Origin: Allium sativum
Lineage: Eukaryota; Streptophyta; Magnoliopsida; Asparagales; Amaryllidaceae
Length of the DNA stretch: 64,000 bases
NCBI GenBank assembly: GCA_030737875.1
Contig: CM060911.1
Location: forward strand, 53,752,501-53,816,500
Reading direction: 5' to 3'
Shown here: piece by piece, positions 58,271 through 64,000 of the stretch
Layout of the letters: each line of letters opens with the position of its first letter
Numbering within the stretch: position 1 is the stretch's first letter
The notes under the pieces: generated by a model
What the model was told of the DNA's origin: nothing
The model's database searches: none
What the model saw: only the letters and a program-made list of their open reading frames with translations
Position numbers and translations under genes: made by a program

Positions 58271-58769
58271 ATGAGACAATTTCTGAACATTGGAAATCAA
58301 ACCGTTGGACATTTACCACTTCAAATTGGAAATTTACCACTATATCGAAATATGAGGTATCACATTCCGCATTTCCATGAAACCATGAATCAACCAAAGT
58401 CGGCCAATGAAGTGTTTAATTTTTACGATTCGAGTTTACCGATAGCCGTCGAGATAACATTTGGCATTTGGAAAAAAAATTACCATTCTCAACAAGATAC
58501 CTACATATTGGTTTAAAACTCAAGTGAAAGTTTTCGTATCTAAAATGGCCTTACACAACTTCATTCGCAAATATAATAGCGATGACCCAGATTTTATGGC
58601 TTTTGGCGATAATCCTGAATTAATCCCCGATCAGTACTTGGCGGAATATTATACTATGAGAAATACGACGAATAGAGGCACTTAACGTGCACAACCAAGT
58701 GGATCCCGAGAAATGTCATTAGTTCGAGATACCATTAGAGATGAGTTGGCTGCTGCTGGTCTGCGCTAG
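58271..58769 (+). pseudogene. PIF/Harbinger transposase, 3'-end remnant
   Basis: The first frame reads PLYRNMRYHIPHFHETMNQP then NEVFNFYDSSLPIAVEITFG, the familiar RYHL ... ELFN-HSSLR-VVERTFGVLKK region of plant HARBI1/ALP1-like DDE_4 transposases; the Glu in VE-TFG would be the third catalytic residue. A one-base shift in the A-run at about 58474-58481 moves to a second frame with PTYWFKTQVKVFVSKMALHN and FIRKYNSDDPDF. After an in-frame TAA it ends SLVRDTIRDELAAAGLR and TAG, typical for the family C-terminus. One frameshift plus one stop make it inactive. The N-terminal two thirds, including the first two catalytic Asp residues, are missing or degraded. Terminal inverted repeats were not found. 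Confidence 0.8.
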
Positions 58770-60226
58770 TTTGTCTTTGTATCTGTAATTGTATTTGTAT
58801 TAGAAAATGTATTCGTATTTGCCAAATCATATCTATTTATATCTTACTTAAAAATACCAGTCTCAAATACCCCGTTCGTAGCTAAAAACACACTCCACGC
58901 TCGCTGCAGTACCACGCTCAAATACCCCATTACCGTTCATTAATTAAGAACATACCCTTAGCAGCTAAGAAATGGTTGGGAATATAAATAGAAGAGACCG
59001 TAGATCAATTGTACAAGACTCCCAGCGAGATTGGTCTGTTATGAATTCAAGTACAAGAAAGAAGCAAGGAAAAGGCCTAAATAAGCAATGTAGCTAAAAT
59101 ATCTCGCCAGCTACTCCGGACTGATGGAGCTATTCGAACTAGAATGGTAACATGCATTAACGATGAAATATTAGGCAATGTAGTGTTTTTAGCCTAATTT
59201 ATTATAATATGCCAGCGTAAAATGTTAGATGCAAAAACACACCTTGCCCGTTAGTTTGTGATTCATTCAAAATTCTTAAGCCACATGTTCCTGTTAGATT
59301 ATGCGCCATATTAAATTAGTGTAGACATTATGTAGGCGTAGGTAGGCAAACTGGCCATGGGATTGTACATCTCGGGTCTAAGTCCATGCGTTTGTACACC
59401 GTGTATAGGATAGTGTAGTCCATGTGATTACATTAATGTAGTGTAACATTATATAAAATTTTGCTCGCATACAAGTCGCTATGAACAAAAATTAAAATAC
59501 TTTTGTATTCACCAATCACGATCCGAAAAGTATACTAAAATAGACTAGATAATTTATTTTGTGAATTCCCAAAAATGCTGATATATGGTGTAAAACACTT
59601 CAAATAAAAACTTGTTTATTTTCCAAAATAAAAATTACAGAAAAAGTTCTAAAAATTAAATTATAACTACATCTCAAATATCTCGGCCAAATTCGAAATA
59701 AATAATTTATAATAATTACATTATCGTTATGTTTTATAAACGGTTCTATAGCGATTATTTGAAAATTGGATTTGGACATAACACACAATCTATAAGTCGT
59801 AACCTCGATTTTCCACTTCCATTAGAAAAATACGGTTAATTAGATTCCAGTATTTCTTGTTTCGAAGAAATCCGGCTTATAACGGATCTTGTGTACTCAG
59901 TTGAAGTTCAAAACTCAATATTACGAACTACCGCGACATTACGAGCTCGATTATAATTTATACTATAATTAATACGTCGTTTAAATAATATATTCATTAC
60001 TACAACTCGAATATAAACTCAATTAAATATCTTATATTATCCATTTCACACATATTGCCAATCTAACTATTTCTGACCATTCCAAAAATAAATATTATGA
60101 TTCCATTATTAATATTAATTAAATAATCTAAATCATTTAAATTCATACCATTTAAATTATCAAACAAATATATTAAAATAATTAAAATAATTAATTATTA
60201 AATCACAAAAAATTCGGGACGTTACA
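58770..60226 (+). other. LTR-Z distal part, no gene
   Basis: AT-rich non-coding DNA, part Harbinger-derived (at least to about 59450, unclear) and part LTR-Z. GC words such as AACGGATCTTGTG (59881) echo 56813-56830 in the same LTR. It ends with the LTR terminus at 60226. Confidence 0.4.
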
Positions 60227-60231
60227 GCGCT
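60227..60231. repeat. LTR-Z target duplication, right copy
   Basis: GCGCT. Confidence 0.85.
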
Positions 60232-61138
60232 TATCTCACTTTTCTTTTCATTAATTGATTTTATTGTTCAATTCGTTTAATTTAAACTTTAATTACTTAC
60301 TTGTCAACTTTGTTGACCACCATAGAACCATAGAATGCCTAACCACAAGGCCATTATAGAACTATGTTTATTAAACTTAGTTCACAATTTTTAAGTTTAT
60401 TCATAATATGCCTTTCTTATTTCATTTCACTTTTAATTATAACTTTCTTGTTATAGTTTTACTTTTACCATGGAACCATAGCCATAGAATTATGCCTATT
60501 AACTTTATTCACAATTATAAGTTCGTAATAAACCATCATTTCACTTTTAACTATAATCTACATGCTATAATCTTGTTTACTCGTATATCAAAACAACCAA
60601 TTATGATTTATTTTTGTGTTTACACAATTCTCATAATATATTTTTCAACATATTCAACTTGTTTTTCATTATCTATTTGTGTGTCCATACAATTATCATA
60701 ATATGTTACATTACTTCCGATTTATCAAATTTATAACTTGATTTCTTAATTCCTTTCTTTACATAACATCTTTTTATTTATGTTACCCTTTTTCTTACAG
60801 TCTTTGTAAATTTATTCTTTGAGAAGTTAGGTATGCTCCTCTTTGACTGATTATTTAAAATTACGTAAGAATCTATTTATATAGTTTAAGATAATTGCAG
60901 CAATAAAAATTAACAATTGCAAGGCTTTCTTTTCAATTATTTTTACACTATTAGACAATGCGCAATATGGATAAATCCCTATTTTTCACTAATCCATGCC
61001 TTTATTTCTTTTAATACTTGCAATTACGTTTTTCAATTCTCTTACAAACCAAATTATGAAAATATATTCCCGTTTCCTAACCAATCAAACCAAACTATTT
61101 CTAACTTTCTTTTTTAATCAGTATATATTAATTCCTAT

Positions 61139-62492
61139 TACTACAAGAAATGATAGACTTGGATGCATGATATCCTAGCATTTATAGTCTATCCACGACT
61201 AATGTTTGTTGTTCGTAATAAAAATGAAAAATGAAAAATGAAATGGCGCTTAACCAAAAATCTTAGGCGGGACACCAAGAAGTAGGCAATTGAGCTTGTT
61301 TTCAGAAGAAAAAGTCATTTTCTTCTCACACTAACTCTCAATTTTCTTTGAAATATACTTCTTCCAAACTTTCTCCCCCTTTTTAAAATCTTGTAAAATT
61401 ACGAAACACGTGTCCATCCCTCTTTTTTCCTTCAAAATTTCCATCTCACCTCTTCCGCGCAGCAAACCTAATTTTCTTCTTTAATCAAGTTTAAAGTTTT
61501 GAGTGTCCAATTAGACGTGGACCACCGATGGCTACACTTCGATTATGATTCTAGTGCTTATCATATTAGCTCACTAATGGGATACACAACAAAGAATAAA
61601 AGCTTGTCTTATAATCGAAAATAGCCCTTCAGTAGATCACTACCACCATTTCAATCTTTGGATCCTCAAAAACACACAGGTATTTGTTTCTCCTTGTTAT
61701 AATGTCCATTACTGAAATTTAGTGTACAAATTTGATTTTGGTTCAAATTTTGTGCATTTTATGGACCTTTAAAGTACTATATGGTGTTCAACGTATTGTA
61801 GCTGATAGTAGGTTGGATGAAAGTTGGTTTGAATATATGTCAAAAGCAATTGTTTTCCTAAAAAAATTTAGGTCTAGCTACTAATATCATAACGAATTTC
61901 TTCTTCCAGTCCCATAATAAATTTGTCTATGAGATATATTGTTGTAGCTTGTCAAAAAGGTTGACTAGTTGTTCAAATTTGTTTAATTATTCTTTAAGTA
62001 GAACTATAAATTAGCAAAAGAGTCAAATGGTCTAGCCATTTCTAGTGGTCAAAACCTTGTTAGACTTGAAAGGCCAACTGTAAAAAAATGATGGTACATA
62101 CTGACAGAATGCCAATTAACTCGCATTAGTGCTTTATCCCTGTGATTATATGAACAAAACACCCATTCTAAAGTAGGAATCTCATAATACCATTCTATTT
62201 ATTTATCTTGTATAGGCGAAGGAAAAATATGACTGTCACCCTTGTAAATAAAATAAAGCAAAAACACACACAAAAACTATTGATTTTGGTAGTGTTTCGT
62301 AAACCCTAGTGTAAAACTTTAGTTTCATTTCAAAAACGCAACAATATGAAGATTTTTAGTACCGTTAGTTGCAACACAAAAAAAAAATTCATACTTTTAG
62401 TTGCATGTCGTGTCGCAACGTTCACTAAAACGCTACTACAAGTTATGGTAGCGTTTTTTTCAACGCTACCAAAAGCCTTTTCTGGTGTAGTG
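61139..62492. mobile_element. CACTA-type non-autonomous element CACTA-2 (1354 bp)
   Basis: Interrupts the E3 5' LTR: the other LTR reads TTAATTCTTGTTCTCAATTT straight through (about 33686), whereas here TTAATTCCTAT and TGTTCTCAATTT are separated. Left end TACTACAAGAAATG (CACTACAAGAAA with one change); reversed right end CACTACACCAGAAAAGGC. The 3-bp flanks are TAT and TGT (one change). A GTAGCGTT...AACGCTAC hairpin lies at the right end (62451-62469). No transposase. Confidence 0.65.
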
Positions 62493-63431
62493 TGTTCTCA
62501 ATTTATATTCCTAATTTGGCATAACTACAGTAAATTTGGACAAAATTGGTTTTATACCCCCTTTTCTTCAAATCCTAACAATTTCCATATTCATTCCATT
62601 CTAAATCAGAATGATAACTTTAACAAATAAATATGGGCATTTTTGGATTTACCATCCAACTACGAATTTACTTATGTAATAATAATTATGTCATGTCAAG
62701 CTGTATCATAGTTATTTGGCAAGTTTTATCAAGTTTGCCTATTTTTAGTCCAAATTTTTATTTATTATAGTTTTGGCATTACATCTTCTCTTAGCCCCAA
62801 ATGATCAAATCCTCTTTTTCATAGTTCTAATTGAGTCATATTTTTCCTATGCATGCAAAATAAAATAAATTATAATCAATTGCATAAAACTTGATATACA
62901 ATTCAATCAACATATGCTAATATTGCAGATCAAGACATATTTCAGGGATAACAAAAAATTAACATAAAATTGTAAAATCAGACATAGAAAAAAAGGAGAG
63001 AGAGCTAGGAAAATACTTTATTAATTTAACAGAAATCAAAAGATAATATATACCGCTATTAAAAATAATAATTTTAATCCACTCTCTTGGGATTTGCGCT
63101 CCAAGTTTTAGAACTGATTTGGATTTAGATTTAATTTGTTATCCATGGTCATCCCTATTTGAATCTACAAACTATATTTTTCACAGATTTACAAATCTAA
63201 ATTCAAGAAGAATGAAAGAAACTATTTAAATTTAGATCCGTAGAACTTACCTCTCACGAACAGAGAATTTGGACATTTGAACCTTAAATCTACAACGTCT
63301 GCGTCCAAATATTGAATCCGATAGCCTAAATCTAATATTTTCTATTTTTGAAGAATTGGAAGAGAAAGGGAATGGCAGGACTTCTCCCTCCACTTAGACA
63401 AATATGAGTTTGACGGCTAGATCTATAGGTT

Positions 63432-63439
63432 TATTTATA
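63432..63439 (-). promoter_or_regulatory. TATA box of E3 5' LTR
   Basis: TATAAATA on the minus strand in ATCTATAAATAAACC, about 525 bases inside the LTR. The 3' LTR copy is mutated (TATGAATA). Confidence 0.55.
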
Positions 63440-63961
63440 GATGTCCAAACTAGCGTTGTCTGTCCGACCCAGAATAATAAAATCCAGGTCGCCAAAACAA
63501 AGCAGAACATGTCATTAATACACCATATGTGCCAACCCAAACCATGCTTGTTCGACACATGGGTTGACATAAACGTGCTTTGACGCGTTTAGCCCGCTTG
63601 TTTTTCGTGCATGTTTAATTCTTATGAACGTTGTTTTTTAATGTTATTTTGTATCCTGTTTTATTCTGTTTTCTTTCATTTTTAACACATTCATAACTTC
63701 AAATTCAAATGTGTACTGTTTCGAATTGATACACACATGTATATTTTCAAAATAAATATATCTATGCACATTTACAAGTATAAATATTTTTCCAACAGAA
63801 GACTTCGAACGTTAATAACTTTTCCATACGAACTCCGTTCGGATGCAGTGATATATGTTTCGAAGCTAAATTCTAACAATCCCAAAATGTTTGTTTTCCA
63901 TTATTAATTATTTTTATAATTATTTTGGTCACTTTTATTATTAAAAATGCAGGGTGTTACA

Positions 63962-63966
63962 CTTGT
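63962..63966. repeat. E3 target-site duplication, right copy
   Basis: CTTGT against CTTGC on the left. Confidence 0.75.
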
Positions 63967-64000
63967 ATTCACGACCTCACCGAGATAATTTTTCTTCTTC
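63967..64000 (-). pseudogene. Host DNA, continuation of possible gene fragment
   Basis: 34 bases. On the minus strand they read KKKNYLGEVVN in frame with the segment at 30897-30959 once E3 and one target copy are removed. This is too short to identify. The sequence right of the window would decide. Confidence 0.3.

Larger units (their letters stand above)
54504..60226 (+). mobile_element. LTR-Z: probable solo LTR, 5.7 kb, related to X
   Basis: TGTTACGACCTGAGG...AATTCGGGACGTTACA, bounded by a perfect GCGCT duplication inside the E3 LTR. No primer-binding site or purine tract was found inside, so it is best read as a solo LTR left after recombination. Its first ~1.3 kb follows LTR-X loosely (AGCGGAA, GGGCACCC, ACTGGTxTGAG, the leader near 55640-55740 matching 21830-21960). 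Orientation is taken from this. It contains two long (TA)n tracts and a Harbinger transposase remnant that must be a nested insertion. The 1.6 kb between 56280 and 57900 is C- and T-rich leader-like DNA without a gene. Confidence 0.7.
30963..63961 (-). mobile_element. E3: LARD-type LTR element, 33 kb with nested insertions
   Basis: Minus-strand element: 5' LTR 53067-63961, primer-binding site 53053-53064, interior 35168-53052 and 3' LTR 30963-35167, flanked by CTTGC/CTTGT. Without nested insertions the LTRs are about 3.7-3.8 kb and the interior about 2.7 kb, with no gag-pol frame. LTR start TGTAACACCCTGCATTTTTA resembles E2's. The LTR copies differ much more (I judge 10-15% where compared near 32242/60231) than those of E1 and E2, so E3 is the oldest of the three. 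It hosts a MULE-MITE, a CACTA with Helitron, LTR-Z with a Harbinger remnant, and a second CACTA. Confidence 0.85.
53067..63961 (-). repeat. E3 5' LTR with two large insertions
   Basis: Plus-strand limits TGTAACAACTAAATTTTCAG (53067) and GCAGGGTGTTACA (63961). It aligns with 30963-35167 once LTR-Z (54504-60226) and CACTA-2 (61139-62492) are removed, and lacks the MULE-MITE. TATA box at 63432-63439. Confidence 0.8.

Overview
This window reads as nuclear DNA of a flowering plant, probably a eudicot. It is AT-rich and has no bacterial-style gene packing. It is built almost entirely from nested transposable elements: Ty3/gypsy-type LTR elements primed by initiator-Met tRNA (12-nt site TGGTATCAGAGC), two CACTA elements, a Helitron, a MULE-type MITE, a hAT-like MITE and a PIF/Harbinger remnant. 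I found no intact cellular gene.

Layout. 1-1502: start-side part of a minus-strand LTR (family Y), inserted into 1503-5887, a minus-strand giant-LTR block (family X) carrying a 125-bp tandem array. X is inserted in the 5' LTR of element E1 (plus strand; visible LTR 5888-6790, non-coding interior, 3' LTR 10274-14591). A short host stretch (14592-14807) is followed by E2 (plus strand, 14808-30612), flanked by a perfect 5-bp target duplication ACATT. E2 has LTRs of about 5 kb, a second X copy inside its interior (from 20359) and a hAT-like MITE in its 3' LTR (27935-28275). After more host DNA (30613-30962) comes E3 (minus strand, 30963-63961; TSD CTTGC/CTTGT). E3's 3' LTR holds a 523-bp MULE-MITE with a 9-bp duplication. 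Its interior is split by a 15.2-kb CACTA element (36427-51595; TSD GTA), which itself contains an 11.3-kb Helitron (39422-50691). E3's 5' LTR holds a 5.7-kb probable solo LTR (Z, 54504-60226; TSD GCGCT) with a Harbinger transposase remnant, and a 1.35-kb CACTA-type element (61139-62492). The last 39 bases are host DNA again.

What is notable. E1, E2 and E3 all have LTRs of 4-5 kb, a good primer-binding site and a polypurine-like tract, but no gag-pol reading frame. They fit the LARD class (large retrotransposon derivatives), which must use proteins supplied by other elements. E2 and E3 belong to different families by LTR sequence, yet keep similar non-coding sequence just after the PBS and just before the polypurine tract. 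The CACTA element carries an exon of the beta subunit of the AP-3 adaptor complex and a broken DUF4283-like gene. The Helitron carries a series of exon-like blocks, three of which join in one reading frame across proper splice sites. Host fragments between the big elements show short protein-like frames on the minus strand, so E2 and E3 may have landed in or just beyond the 3' end of an older gene.

Limits: alignments were made by eye. The right end of the second X copy, the family names of X, Y and Z, and the function of the captured exons are not settled.
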